A stretch of 64,000 nucleotides of DNA from Bacillota bacterium (GTDB taxonomy: Bacteria > Bacillota > Clostridia > Christensenellales > SZUA-584): NCBI GenBank assembly GCA_023399095.1, contig JAEWQS010000189.1, forward strand, positions 1-64,000. Direction: 5' to 3'. Shown one piece after another: positions 41,461 to 51,347 of this stretch (positions are counted from its first letter, which is position 1; the number at the start of each line of letters is the position of its first letter). The position numbers were made by a program, and so were the translations under genes. The notes below the pieces were generated by a model. That model saw only the letters and a program-made list of their open reading frames with translations. It made no database searches and was not told the origin of the DNA.

Positions 41461-42999
41461 ATGGAAAAAGTTTTGGAAATCAAAGGAGTAAGCAAGAGCT
41501 TCGGCTCGAACCGCGTCTTAGACCAAGTGAGTATGGATGTCCGAAAGGGCGAGATTCACGCGTTGTGCGGGGAGAATGGTGCCGGTAAGTCCACGTTGAT
41601 GAACATTGTGTCGGGGATACACCAGCGTGATGCGGGTGATATCATTTTAGATGGTGAGGAAGTGCACTTTTGCAATACTCGGGAGTCGGTATCCAAGGGA
41701 ATCGGCTTCGTACATCAGGAACTCGCTCTTTGTCAGGACTTATCTGTTGCCGAGAATATGTGGATGTGGTCTATGCCCAATCGTCTGGGGTTTATTGACC
41801 ATAAGGAATTGTACCGAAAGACAGACGATATCTTGAAAAACTTCAACGCGGATTTCAAGGCGACAGATAAAGTTGAAAACCTGAGCGTGGCACAACAACA
41901 AATTGCGGAGATAGCCAAAGCATTATCGCTCAACGCCAAGCTCATCATACTTGACGAGCCAACCTCTTCAATCACCGACAGCGAAGCTGAGAACCTGTTT
42001 CGCATGGTGCGCGACCTTCGGGACAACGGGATGGGAATTGTTTATATCTCCCACCGTATGAACGAAGTGTTCTCCCTGTGTGACCGAGTAACTGTTCTCC
42101 GGGACGGATGCATGATTAAAACGTTGAACATTGCAGAGACCACGCAGGACGAGGTTATCACCAGCATGGTGGGCCGCGAAATAAGCGATTTTTATCCTCC
42201 GAAGACAGCAATCCCCAAAGAGGACCAAGTCGAGATGCTCAGGGCGGAGGATTTCAGTGGAATGTGCTTCCATGACATCAGCTTTACCCTTAAGAAGGGC
42301 AGGATACTTGGATTCTCAGGACTTATAGGCTCGGGACGCTCGGAGCTGATGCAGGCATTGTGCGGCATCGAGGGGTATCGCTCGGGCAAGCTTTATTACA
42401 AAGGCAAGGAAATCCGGCACAGACGTTACATAGATGCAATCAAAAACAAGATATGCTACCTCACGGAGGATCGAAAGAAGAACGGCATATTCTTGGAAAT
42501 GAGTGTGAAACGAAACATTTCAGCGGCTACTTTGAAGGAGATTTCGCGTGCAGGCTTTATAAATGATAAAGAAGAAACTAAGCTGGCAGATAATGAAATC
42601 AAGCGCATGAATGTCAAAACCCAAAGCCGTGAATTGTTGCTGCGGTCTCTGTCGGGCGGCAACCAGCAAAAAGCAATGATTGGAAAATGGATGGCTGTCG
42701 ATCCGGAAGTTATTATCATGGATGAGCCTACTCGAGGTATCGATGTAGGAGCCAAAAGCGAAATCCATTTCATGCTTCGCAAATTGTGTAACGAGGGCAT
42801 GGGTGTGATTGTGATTTCCTCCGAAATGCCGGAGATCATCGGCCTTTGTGACGACATCGTCGTGATGCATGAGGGAAAATGCATGGGTATGATTGTTGAC
42901 GACGAAATCACAGAGAACAATCTCATTCTGATGGCAACAGGTAAAAAATTTGAAAATAGTGATAAAAACTCAGATATAGGAGGAGAGAACGTTGGTTAA
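41461..42999 (+). CDS. Sugar ABC transporter ATPase, double-domain (RbsA/XylG type)
   Basis: 512 residues with two cassettes: Walker A GENGAGKST and Walker B LIILDEPTSS in the first, GLIGSGRSE, LSGGNQQKAM and IMDEPTRGIDVG in the second. AAGGAG is just upstream. It belongs with the permease at 42992 and the binding lipoprotein at 43971. The order ATPase-permease-binding protein differs from the first operon. The downstream isomerase and kinase suggest an aldose such as a pentose or deoxyhexose. Confidence 0.9.
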   Translation: MEKVLEIKGVSKSFGSNRVLDQVSMDVRKGEIHALCGENGAGKSTLMNIVSGIHQRDAGDIILDGEEVHFCNTRESVSKGIGFVHQELALCQDLSVAENMWMWSMPNRLGFIDHKELYRKTDDILKNFNADFKATDKVENLSVAQQQIAEIAKALSLNAKLIILDEPTSSITDSEAENLFRMVRDLRDNGMGIVYISHRMNEVFSLCDRVTVLRDGCMIKTLNIAETTQDEVITSMVGREISDFYPPKTAIPKEDQVEMLRAEDFSGMCFHDISFTLKKGRILGFSGLIGSGRSELMQALCGIEGYRSGKLYYKGKEIRHRRYIDAIKNKICYLTEDRKKNGIFLEMSVKRNISAATLKEISRAGFINDKEETKLADNEIKRMNVKTQSRELLLRSLSGGNQQKAMIGKWMAVDPEVIIMDEPTRGIDVGAKSEIHFMLRKLCNEGMGVIVISSEMPEIIGLCDDIVVMHEGKCMGMIVDDEITENNLILMATGKKFENSDKNSDIGGENVG

Positions 43000-43951
43000 T
43001 GTAAAAAACTTCTTCGGGCGGTTCCGGGCAGCTACGATCATGCTTATCTTCATGGTATTTTGTGTCGTAATGGCCATTTCTTCGCCGTATTTCTTAACGT
43101 GGCCCAACATCAGCACCACAATCGTCGGCATGTCCACGAGCGTGATGGTCGTTGTTGGCATGACAGTGGTGATGGCTGCTGGTGGAATTGATCTTTCTGT
43201 AGGCTCCAACATGGCGCTATCCGGTGCTCTGACAGGGTATTTGTTTATCAATGTGGGCGGCATAGATATATGGGTCGCAGCATTGATTGGTCTGTTGGCT
43301 GCAGGGTTGGTCGGCTTCATTAACGGTCTGATTTTGAGCCGAACGAATATCGCCCCAATGATCTGCACTCTGGGTACAATGAGCCTATCGCGGGGTATTG
43401 CGATGATTCTGACAACAGGATCCCCAATATCCATGAAAGACTCTCCGGATGCGTTCAAGGTCATCGGCAAAGGTTTGATGGGGCCGATACCAGTTCTGAT
43501 TGTAATCGCAGTCATATTTGCAGTCGTATTTTCAGTGCTCATGCAAAAATCCACCACGTTTAGGAAAGCCTATTATGTGGGATCCAGCGAACAGGCGGCC
43601 GAGTTCTCGGGCATTAACGTATCGCGCATCAAGATGGGCATCTACGTCCTCGCGGCGCTGCTTTCCGGTCTCGGTGGCATTATGACCGTCGCCCGATTCT
43701 CCGTGGCTTCTGCCAACGCAGGCAGCGGAATGGAAATGACCGCAATTTCGGCTTGCGTTATCGGCGGCTCGTCTTTGAACGGCGGTACAGGCTCCATCAT
43801 CGGTGCTATTCTGGGCTTGATGCTGCTTACCTTTATTAACAATGCTCTGGTGTTGTTGAGTGTAGATGTCTATTGGCAAGAAATGATTAGTGGCTGCATC
43901 CTGCTGTTAGCCGTGCTAGTCGATTATTTCAGCCATCGCACAAAAAAATGA
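42992..43951 (+). CDS. Sugar ABC transporter permease (RbsC type)
   Basis: 319 residues, very hydrophobic, with AAGGIDLSVGSNMALSG and ACVIGGSSLNGGTGSIIGA typical of ribose-type permeases. TTG 42992 lies 6 nt after AGGAGGAG and overlaps the ATPase stop by 8 nt, so translation is coupled. Single permease gene, so probably a homodimer. Confidence 0.9.
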   Translation: MVNVKNFFGRFRAATIMLIFMVFCVVMAISSPYFLTWPNISTTIVGMSTSVMVVVGMTVVMAAGGIDLSVGSNMALSGALTGYLFINVGGIDIWVAALIGLLAAGLVGFINGLILSRTNIAPMICTLGTMSLSRGIAMILTTGSPISMKDSPDAFKVIGKGLMGPIPVLIVIAVIFAVVFSVLMQKSTTFRKAYYVGSSEQAAEFSGINVSRIKMGIYVLAALLSGLGGIMTVARFSVASANAGSGMEMTAISACVIGGSSLNGGTGSIIGAILGLMLLTFINNALVLLSVDVYWQEMISGCILLLAVLVDYFSHRTKK

Positions 43952-43970
43952 TTGGAAAGGGAAGATGATT

Positions 43971-45023
43971 ATGAAAAAATTGATGATTTTACTGCTGGCA
44001 GTTACTCTTGTGTTTTCCTTAGTTGGTTGCACAGTTCCTGACACGACCACCCCGTCCGCTGAAGCTCCTGCTGAAGCTCCTGCTGAGGCTCCTGCCGAGG
44101 CTCCCGCTGAAGCTCCCGCTGAGGCTCCTGTTGTGGCCAGCGATGCTATTGGCGAATATTACATGATAACGTTTATGTCCGGTATCGATTACTGGAAGGG
44201 TTGCTTCGAAGGTTTTGAGCGTGCAGCCAAAGCTGTAGGTGCAACTGCGGTCTACACTGGCTCTGCAGAAGCAGATTTTGCTGCTGAGGTAGACGTTCTG
44301 AATCAGGTTATCGCCAAAAACCCCAAGGGTATTGCGCTGACCTGCGTAGACCCGGATGCTTTTGCGGATCCGATCCAGGCGGCCATTGACGCCGGTATCC
44401 CGGTCGTAACGTTTGACTCCGACAGCCCGAACTCTGGCCGTTACGCATATCTGGGAACAGGTAACGAAGCTGCTGGTGGTGCTGCTGCCAAATACATGGC
44501 TGAAGCAATCGGCGGTTCCGGCGAAGTGGGCATCGTTTACTTTGCTGGTTCCCAGAACCAGGAAGAGCGCTCCGGCGGCTTTGAAAAATACATGGCTGCC
44601 AACTATCCCGATATCACGGTTTTAACGAAAGTCCACGGCGGCGATGACGAAACCTCATCCTCCGCTGCGGCTGCTGCTTTGATCACTGCGAATCCCAATA
44701 TCAAGGGTATCTTCGGCGCTAATGCGTGGATGGGCCTTGGCGTGGGCAACGCGATTGAAGAAGCCGGCAAAGTCGGACAGATCTGCGGTGTTGCGTTCGA
44801 TACCGACTCGGGCGTTCTTGACTACATCGAGAGCGGCACACTGAATGCTTCCGTTGTTCAGGGCACGCAGCAGATGGGTTACTGGTCATTCCAGTTCCTG
44901 TGGGCCATGAATACTGACGCTGTCATCGACGATTGGGCGACCAAGGGTCTGTCCCCGGTTCCGGGTGCCGTTGATACTGGCGTTTCCATGGCGACCAAGG
45001 ACAATGTGGACCTCTTTCGCTAA
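43971..45023 (+). CDS. Sugar-binding lipoprotein (ribose-binding-protein type)
   Basis: 350 residues. Signal with lipobox LVGC, then a linker of about six EAPA units encoded by a 12-bp tandem repeat (about 44059-44130), then a type I sugar-binding domain including GIALTCVDPDAF and VVTFDSDSPNS. ATG 43971 stands 8 nt after the AAAGGGA site and is preferred over ATG 43965. A stem-loop follows at 45130. It should define the specificity of the 41-44 kb transporter; the sugar is unknown. Confidence 0.87.
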   Translation: MKKLMILLLAVTLVFSLVGCTVPDTTTPSAEAPAEAPAEAPAEAPAEAPAEAPVVASDAIGEYYMITFMSGIDYWKGCFEGFERAAKAVGATAVYTGSAEADFAAEVDVLNQVIAKNPKGIALTCVDPDAFADPIQAAIDAGIPVVTFDSDSPNSGRYAYLGTGNEAAGGAAAKYMAEAIGGSGEVGIVYFAGSQNQEERSGGFEKYMAANYPDITVLTKVHGGDDETSSSAAAAALITANPNIKGIFGANAWMGLGVGNAIEEAGKVGQICGVAFDTDSGVLDYIESGTLNASVVQGTQQMGYWSFQFLWAMNTDAVIDDWATKGLSPVPGAVDTGVSMATKDNVDLFR

Positions 45024-45129
45024 ATTCTAAGCACACTGTTGAGCGGATACCGCCTCTGTCTGCAGCAGGAAGGCTTGTCAAATGACGGGCCAGCGACAGT
45101 CGTGTATCCATGACTATGAATGATTTACG

Positions 45130-45161
45130 CCGAGGGGACCGGCTAACCCCTGTCCCCTCGG
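45130..45161 (+). terminator. 10-bp GC-rich stem-loop after the binding-protein gene
   Basis: CCGAGGGGAC (45130-45139) pairs perfectly with GTCCCCTCGG (45152-45161). No T-run follows. Same position relative to a binding-protein gene as the loops at 5944 and 55251. Confidence 0.6.
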
Positions 45162-45229
45162 TATAATCGACATCTATAACAAAAATACTAGAGTGAATTC
45201 TATAATTATTTGAGGAAGTGATTGATTCG

Positions 45230-46624
45230 ATGTTGCAAAAAATGAAACCAAAAATAGGTATTCTGGCTCTGATGCAGGGCTTGTACGATCATTCCCAGCC
45301 GGAAATTCCGGTAAATCAAACGAAATTCGTCAATGATGTTATCGCGCAGCTGTCCGATGTCGTGGACGTCGACTTCCCTGGGCTTTCCAAGGAACGGCCG
45401 GACGCAGAGCGCATTGTCAAGCACTTCAACGACGCCTGCCTCGACGGCATCATGGTTATCAACACCTTATATTCTCCCGGCATGCGGATCGTTCAGGCAT
45501 TCAAACAAAACAATCTGCCTGTCTTGCTTGCGAATATCCAGCCGCTGCCCGACGTAACGGACGACTGGAACTGGAGCCTTCTGACAACCAATCAGGGTAT
45601 TCACGGTATACAGGATACCTCCAATATGCTGATGAGACTGGGCTATAAGCCGACCATCATCACTGAAGACTGGAAGAACGATCGCTTTAAAAACGTGGTT
45701 GAAGACTGGGCGATGGCGGCCAATACAGTGCGCCGTCTGAAAAATTGCCGCTTGGCTCTGATGCAGAAAATGCAGAACATGGGCGATATACTGGGTGATG
45801 AAGTGGCATACTTCCAGAAATTTGGCATCGAGGTGCTGCATGAAGGCGTTGGACAGATAGTGCCTCTCATGGACAAAATCACTGAGGCCGAAATCGATGC
45901 GCAAATCGCGGAAGACAAAAAGAACTTTGAAGTCAGGGATGTGCCTGAAAAGAATCACCGCTATGCTGCTAAGTTACAGCTGGCATTTGAGAAGTTCATG
46001 GAAATGAAGAAATACGACGGCTTCTCCGCTAACTTCATGGTCTATGAAGAGGATGGCCGCTTGGATCAGCTTCCGATACTGGGCGCTTGTAACATGATGG
46101 CGAAAGGCTATGCCTATTCCGCAGAAGGCGACGTTCATATCATGGCGCTAATGGCTGCCGGGCATCTGCTGATTGGTAATCCGCATTTCACTGAGATGTA
46201 TTCTCTTGATTTCGGCCGTGATGCCTGCATGTTCGCACATATGGGTGAAGGCAACTGGAAGATCGCTCGCAAAGACCGTCCGGTTGTGCTGATTGACCGC
46301 CCGCTGGACATCGGCAACAAGGATAACCCGCCCACTCCCATATTTGGTGCGGAGCTGGGAACAACCACAGTCGCTTCATTGGTGTCCATCTGCGGTGACA
46401 AGTACCGTCTGGTCGCGATGCGCGGCGAAGTGCTGGATACAAAAGTTATCCCCGGTATTCCGATGAACCATACTTTCTTCAAGCCGGACACCGGCGTTAA
46501 AGCCGCGATGGATGGATGGCTGAAATATGGCGGCACACATCATCAGGTGATGTGGACCGGAGATTACATGGATCGGCTTGAACAGCTTTGCAATATCTGG
46601 GGTATTGAGTTCGTTACAGTCTAA
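45230..46624 (+). CDS. L-arabinose/L-fucose isomerase-family protein (AraA-like)
   Basis: 464 residues, similar in plan to AraA. Metal-site counterparts are the Glu in VYEEDGRLDQLPILG, the Glu in SAEGDVHIMA, and the His of GGTHHQVMW. The canonical AraA at 61054 has the same segments in more typical form, so this is a diverged relative acting on another aldose. With the FGGY kinase at 47239 it would give isomerisation then phosphorylation of a ketose. ATG 45230 follows AGGAAGTGAT by 7 nt; a GTG at 45218 overlaps that site and is rejected. Confidence 0.82.
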   Translation: MLQKMKPKIGILALMQGLYDHSQPEIPVNQTKFVNDVIAQLSDVVDVDFPGLSKERPDAERIVKHFNDACLDGIMVINTLYSPGMRIVQAFKQNNLPVLLANIQPLPDVTDDWNWSLLTTNQGIHGIQDTSNMLMRLGYKPTIITEDWKNDRFKNVVEDWAMAANTVRRLKNCRLALMQKMQNMGDILGDEVAYFQKFGIEVLHEGVGQIVPLMDKITEAEIDAQIAEDKKNFEVRDVPEKNHRYAAKLQLAFEKFMEMKKYDGFSANFMVYEEDGRLDQLPILGACNMMAKGYAYSAEGDVHIMALMAAGHLLIGNPHFTEMYSLDFGRDACMFAHMGEGNWKIARKDRPVVLIDRPLDIGNKDNPPTPIFGAELGTTTVASLVSICGDKYRLVAMRGEVLDTKVIPGIPMNHTFFKPDTGVKAAMDGWLKYGGTHHQVMWTGDYMDRLEQLCNIWGIEFVTV

Positions 46625-46677
46625 TGCAGGGCATTGGAATAAGAGAAACAGGGAACAATTAATTTGTTAAAAGTGAA

Positions 46678-46728
46678 GGGCCATAACAGACGCCTGCTAT
46701 GGCCCTACTTTCCATATTGAAGTATGGA
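46678..46728 (+). terminator. Two consecutive hairpins between isomerase and VOC genes
   Basis: GGGCCATA (46678-46685) pairs with TATGGCCC (46698-46705), and TCCATA with TATGGA (46711-46728). They lie 54 nt after the isomerase stop. T-poor, so processing or attenuation is as likely as termination. Confidence 0.5.
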
Positions 46729-46754
46729 AAAGCAAAATCAAAGGAGAAACAGTA

Positions 46755-47144
46755 ATGAAATTCACCGCTGTTGACCACATCACCATCAATTGTTGTAAGC
46801 TTCAGGAAAGCTTCGATTTCTATGAGAATGTTCTCGGATTGAGCCGTGTCAGTATGGTCGATATGGGGGATCATGTGTTATACTTGTATCAACTGCCCGG
46901 CGCGAGGCTTGAGCTGATCGAATACAAAAATGAGCAAACACATGTCATTGCCGGAAATACGGATATAGGGGTATACCGTCATTTTGCGCTTCGTGTCGAT
47001 GATATCGAAGAAGCGTACAGGCGCTGCCAATTGGCGGGTTATCCAATCAACTTAGAACCCACATCGATCGAAAAGCTGAACGGTCAGGTTGTTATGCTTA
47101 TCGTCGATCCAAATGGTGTGGAGATAGAGATTATTCAGGAATAA
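46755..47144 (+). CDS. VOC-superfamily (glyoxalase-like) protein
   Basis: 129 residues. DHITINCCKLQESFDFYENVLG at the start, HFALRVDDIEEAYRRC in the second half, and DPNGVEIEIIQE at the end fit a single VOC domain with His/Glu metal ligands. Lies between an AraA-like isomerase and an FGGY kinase, as a similar protein follows an epimerase at 9547. It may be a sugar epimerase-like or detoxification enzyme; the reaction is not evident. AAAGGAG upstream. Confidence 0.75.
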   Translation: MKFTAVDHITINCCKLQESFDFYENVLGLSRVSMVDMGDHVLYLYQLPGARLELIEYKNEQTHVIAGNTDIGVYRHFALRVDDIEEAYRRCQLAGYPINLEPTSIEKLNGQVVMLIVDPNGVEIEIIQE

Positions 47145-47238
47145 CTGATCATCTGCTTTAAAAGACGGTAGGATCATGAATCCGTTAATATAGTAATTCT
47201 AACAGTATTTTTTAAATACATGGAAGGAGACAAGGACA

Positions 47239-48768
47239 ATGAAAGACATATTACTAATGGCTGTAGACCTGGGAACAAGTTTTATTAAAGTGGGTGTGTA
47301 TAATACAAACAGCGAATGTGTCGCAGTGGAAACTGAACCTGTAAAAGACTATCGTCCAAGCCCGGGCGTATTTATACAAAAGGGTGATGAGCTGTTCGCA
47401 TCCGTCCTTGCATGTATAAAAAAAGTGGCGGCAATATTGGGAGACCGTGCAAAAAATATAGAAGCTATAGCGTTTACAGGCCAGATGTCGGGTTTTATGG
47501 GCGTTGACGAACACTGGAACGACATCACAACATGGTCTTGCTCTCTGGACAGCCGGTATATGCCTTATGCAGAGCGCCAGATGGCGGAACTTAAAGACCA
47601 GTTCCTAGGGATTGGCGGAACAAACTTTCCGCAGATGGCACCAAAGTTTGAGTGGTTTAAAAAGGAATTTCCGCTTGAGAGCAGTAAGATCGCAAAATAT
47701 CTGATGATATCGGGTTATGTGATAGGCAAACTTGGAGATTTATCAATAGATGACGCCGTAATAGACCGTACATTTACGCAATGGACCGGTTTGGCCGATG
47801 TGAGAAAAGACAGATGGTCCAAAGAAATATGCGACGCTATACACTTGGATCAAAAATATCTGCCTAACATCGTCAATTCAAATGATATTTGCGGTTATCT
47901 GTCGGAAAGCAGCGCAAAAGAGACCGGATTGAAAGCAGGTATTCCGTTGGTATCAGGCGCAGGAGACAAACCGGCCGGCTGTCTCGGAGCCGCGATTGTA
48001 ACGCCTGGGGATATGATTTTTGAAGCATCCTCATACGGCGAAATTAGCTGCTGCGTAGAGGAATACCGCCCGGATTTTGAGGAAAGACGCTTAGATGTGA
48101 TACCTTCGGCGGTTGCGGGCGAGTTTTATGCGACTCATTTTGTGGCAGGCTCGGGCATTACCCTTGACTGGTTTATGAATACGTTTGTCAGACAAGAAGG
48201 CATCAGCACAAAACAAATGTTTGAGCAGATGGAAGAAAAAGTCGCAAAGATTTCACCCGGCTGTGACGGTGTGATGGCCCTTGGGCTTTTGGGCGGAAGC
48301 AGTATGCCTCTGGATGGGATTTTAAGAGGGCTCTGGATGGGGCATGACTGGAGTCACAAAAAGGAGCATTTCTATCGTGCGTTGCTGGAGAGCTTTTCGT
48401 ATGATTTTGCACTCTGCATTCGCTGCATCGAAAGGCTGTATCCGGAATATGCACTGGATGTGATTCGTATTATCGGCGGCGGTGCAAAGTCGCCCGTATG
48501 GACGCAGATGTGCGCCGACGTACAAGGAAAAACGTATCATGTGCTTAACAGAGAAGATGTGGCCATGTGGGGTGCGGCAATGCTCGCCGGGAATGCCATT
48601 GGCGTGTTCGGTGATTTAAAGGATACGGCCAAAGCCTATGTGAAGCCGGAAAAGGAATACAAGCCTGACATGAATAAAAAGGCGCAGTATGCAAAATATT
48701 TGGGTGTTTATGAAAAGTATATGATAGAGCTGCATGATTTCTTTGAGAGACTGCAGAATATTCAATAA
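47239..48768 (+). CDS. FGGY-family sugar kinase (xylulokinase-like)
   Basis: 509 residues. The N-terminal phosphate loop AVDLGTSFIKVGVY, AFTGQMSGFMG, the catalytic region SGAGDKPAG (Asp), and the C-terminal ATP site IRIIGGGAKSPVW are all FGGY marks closest in style to xylulokinase. It should phosphorylate the ketose made by the AraA-like isomerase. AAGGAG upstream. A strong hairpin follows at 48814. Confidence 0.87.
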   Translation: MKDILLMAVDLGTSFIKVGVYNTNSECVAVETEPVKDYRPSPGVFIQKGDELFASVLACIKKVAAILGDRAKNIEAIAFTGQMSGFMGVDEHWNDITTWSCSLDSRYMPYAERQMAELKDQFLGIGGTNFPQMAPKFEWFKKEFPLESSKIAKYLMISGYVIGKLGDLSIDDAVIDRTFTQWTGLADVRKDRWSKEICDAIHLDQKYLPNIVNSNDICGYLSESSAKETGLKAGIPLVSGAGDKPAGCLGAAIVTPGDMIFEASSYGEISCCVEEYRPDFEERRLDVIPSAVAGEFYATHFVAGSGITLDWFMNTFVRQEGISTKQMFEQMEEKVAKISPGCDGVMALGLLGGSSMPLDGILRGLWMGHDWSHKKEHFYRALLESFSYDFALCIRCIERLYPEYALDVIRIIGGGAKSPVWTQMCADVQGKTYHVLNREDVAMWGAAMLAGNAIGVFGDLKDTAKAYVKPEKEYKPDMNKKAQYAKYLGVYEKYMIELHDFFERLQNIQ

Positions 48769-48813
48769 GGCTAAATTGCGCAACTGATATTGAAAATAAA
48801 AGAATAGCGGTGT

Positions 48814-48845
48814 GGGGCGGGTATTATCAAAACAATACTCGCCCC
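48814..48845 (+). terminator. 12-bp hairpin after the kinase gene
   Basis: GGGGCGGGTATT (48814-48825) pairs with AATACTCGCCCC (48834-48845) with one G-T wobble. 46 nt after the kinase stop. No T-run. Confidence 0.6.
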
Positions 48846-48932
48846 ATCAAGCATAAACAATAAACATGTAGTTAGCATTATAAGATAGACACGAAAACTC
48901 GTAACTAAGATAATATAAATGGAGGTGCGAGT

Positions 48933-49419
48933 ATAACAGAAATACACAAAGGGACACACTGCTAAGATGCCTCTATCAAGTTTAGCGGAAAAATCACATT
49001 GGTTCCGATGTACAAAGCATTTCTTTCGCAGGTTTACTATAGAATATTTCTCTCATATGTTTTGGTTATGTTTTACGGTAATCGCAACACCGCCTTTTTT
49101 GTGCCCTTTTCCTACATATGCGCTTAGAGCTATCAAAATTTTTGGCTTGCGGTTTTTCTTAATGACACTGATTATGCAAAAACAATGACTGAAAAATACC
49201 CCCCCTGCTTATGATATGCTTTTGAATTGGTTGCAAGATGCGAAGCGGGATGGGAAAATTAAATCTGAAAATTTGTTGCTTTCGGCTAGGATTTTTTATT
49301 CAATGATTAATGGGGCTATAACCTGGCCTGCTTTTTATACTGACAAAATTGAAAAAACAGACAACGAACCTCTGGTTAACGAGATTATTGAAACCTTTCT
49401 TGCCAGATACGGAAAGTAA
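48933..49419 (+). pseudogene. Decayed TetR-like regulator gene
   Basis: One frame from about 48933 reads through recognisable protein (MYKAFLSQVYYRIFLSY, NFWLAVFLNDTDYAKTMTEKY) but has TAA at 48963-48965 and TAG at 49125-49127. At a run of seven C (49199-49205) the frame must shift by one base to continue as AYDMLLNWLQDAKRDGKI and then a 60-residue tail ending at 49419. The tail (NLLLSARIFYSMINGAITW) resembles the C-terminal ligand domain of TetR proteins. A DNA-binding domain is not evident. GGAGG at 48921-48925 may be its old ribosome binding site. Confidence 0.65.
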
Positions 49420-49730
49420 TTAAAACAATGCGCAGCGGTATGCTTTAGTTACGCTATTTTCAAAAGATTCCTTATAAGATTCCGCCTTAATATCCACTCA
49501 ATGATCCCTTAGGCCGTTATAACGAACATCTGCATTAAGGATCTGCCGTTCTTTTTGGCACGGGGTCTACGGATATGCAATATATCCAAGCAGAAGAAGT
49601 TTATCATAAATAAACGAACTGATATCAAAAATAATTCTATTGTCATTATGATTTAGTGATGTATAATAATTAGGGATTCTATGCAAATCAAATTTAAAGA
49701 CAAACACGTCTATTAGAAGGGAAGATCACC
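49420..49730. other. Intergenic region upstream of the two-component genes
   Basis: 311 nt. The left two-thirds shows nothing I can assign. The right part carries a near-consensus promoter at 49640-49667. Confidence 0.5.
49640..49667 (+). promoter_or_regulatory. Candidate sigma-A promoter for the sensing module
   Basis: TTGTCA (49640-49645), 16-nt spacer, TATAAT (49662-49667), 63 nt upstream of the response-regulator start. Confidence 0.6.
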
Positions 49731-51347
49731 ATGTTTAAGGTCTTTCTTGTCGAAGATGAGATTGTGGTACGCGAAGGCATACGCAACAACATTAATTGGG
49801 AGCAGTATGGCTTTATTTATGCTGGCGACGCTTCGGACGGAGAACTCGCATTGCCATTAATTCGCCAGATACAGCCCGATCTTCTTATTACTGATATTAA
49901 GATGCCGTTCATGGACGGATTGTCGTTAATCGAGCTGATCCGCACGGAACTGCCAAGGACAAAAATTGTCATAATCAGTGGGTACGACGATTTTTCTTAC
50001 GCGCAAAAAGCAATTCGTATTGGCGTTGAACAATATCTTCTTAAGCCGATAATAAAAGAAAAAATGGTGGACATCCTGATTGAGTTGCACGGAAAAATGG
50101 AAGCCGAGCATCAGCAACTTGAATATATCGCGAGGTTTGAGCAGGAAGCCCAAGAGTACGAGATGTTTTCGCGCAGGAGGTTTTTTGAGCAAATCGTCAC
50201 AGGCGGTTTGAGCGTATCAATAATCTCTGAAACAGCGAAGGCGTTGGGCATAGACGTGAACGCCCCGTTTTATAATATTGTGCTTTTTTCGCTTAACAGC
50301 GCCGGATATGATGCAAGCAAACCGGAGAGATATACCGACGCACTCACGGTGGTACAGGACAATATCAGGCAGTATATCGTCAGCCATACGGAGTTGATTC
50401 TGTTCAACTGGAACGTCACGACATACGCCATTTTGGTAAAGGGCTCTCAAGACGATATCGAGCAGCGAACCAGACATTGTATCGAGAACATACAGCGGTG
50501 CTGTGACATGGCGGAATCCGATGTCAAATGGTATACCGCATGCGGCAGTCCGGTATCTCGGCTCGGCGCTATACCAGCTTGTTTTGGAGAGGCAAGCCGT
50601 ATACTGTCCTATCGTTATTTATGCCCAGAGAAACATATGCTGACTGAAGCAAGTATTCAAGATTTCAGAAAAAAGGACGGCTCCAAAGAGAAGACGTGTA
50701 AAACGGAGATCGATCAGGAGGGTGTCCGCAAGTTTCTAAGCGGCGGAGCGGTAGAAGAGATCGACCGCTTTATTGATCAGCTGTTTCAAAGCGCCGGAGA
50801 AGAAGCTGTTTCCATGCCGCTGTTTTGCAGATATTTGACATTGACGGTTTACTTCGCGGCTAATGAGTATCTGAATTCGATTGGCTGCCGTGCGGACAGC
50901 TTGTGGTCGACGGAACTTCGTCCAAGTGACAGCGCATCGACACCGGAGGAAGCGCACAAGTTCGCTCGTCAGATTATGGAACAAGCAATCAGGCTGCGTG
51001 ACAGTGAAAGCAAAAAGCAGCAGCGCCACTTGCTGACTCAGGCAATCGAGTTCATTGATGAGTATTATCCGGATGAATCGATATCGCTTGACCGTGTGGC
51101 CAGAAAAGTGAATATCAGCCCAAACTACTTTTCGGCGATGTTCAGCCAGGAAGTCGGGCAAACATTTATAGAATATTTGACTAATAAAAGGATCGACGAG
51201 GCAAAACGCTTGCTCCGTCAAACGGACAAGCGTTCCAGCGAAATCGCGTTTACCGTCGGATACAAGGACCCGCACTATTTCAGCTTCGTATTCAAGAAAG
51301 TTTCGGGCTGTACGCCCAGTGAATATCGCAAAGGAAGCAAGTTGTGA
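49731..51347 (+). CDS. Response regulator with AraC-type DNA-binding domain (YesN type)
   Basis: 538 residues. Receiver domain at 1-120 with phosphoacceptor Asp in LLITDIKMPFMDG and Lys in YLLKPI; a long middle region of about 300 residues; and two AraC helix-turn-helix units at the C-terminus (ISLDRVARKVNISPNYFSA and SSEIAFTVGYKDPHYFS). It should activate transport genes on phosphorylation by the kinase at 51344, whose GTG start overlaps its stop. Typical of Firmicute sugar operons. Confidence 0.9.
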   Translation: MFKVFLVEDEIVVREGIRNNINWEQYGFIYAGDASDGELALPLIRQIQPDLLITDIKMPFMDGLSLIELIRTELPRTKIVIISGYDDFSYAQKAIRIGVEQYLLKPIIKEKMVDILIELHGKMEAEHQQLEYIARFEQEAQEYEMFSRRRFFEQIVTGGLSVSIISETAKALGIDVNAPFYNIVLFSLNSAGYDASKPERYTDALTVVQDNIRQYIVSHTELILFNWNVTTYAILVKGSQDDIEQRTRHCIENIQRCCDMAESDVKWYTACGSPVSRLGAIPACFGEASRILSYRYLCPEKHMLTEASIQDFRKKDGSKEKTCKTEIDQEGVRKFLSGGAVEEIDRFIDQLFQSAGEEAVSMPLFCRYLTLTVYFAANEYLNSIGCRADSLWSTELRPSDSASTPEEAHKFARQIMEQAIRLRDSESKKQQRHLLTQAIEFIDEYYPDESISLDRVARKVNISPNYFSAMFSQEVGQTFIEYLTNKRIDEAKRLLRQTDKRSSEIAFTVGYKDPHYFSFVFKKVSGCTPSEYRKGSKL

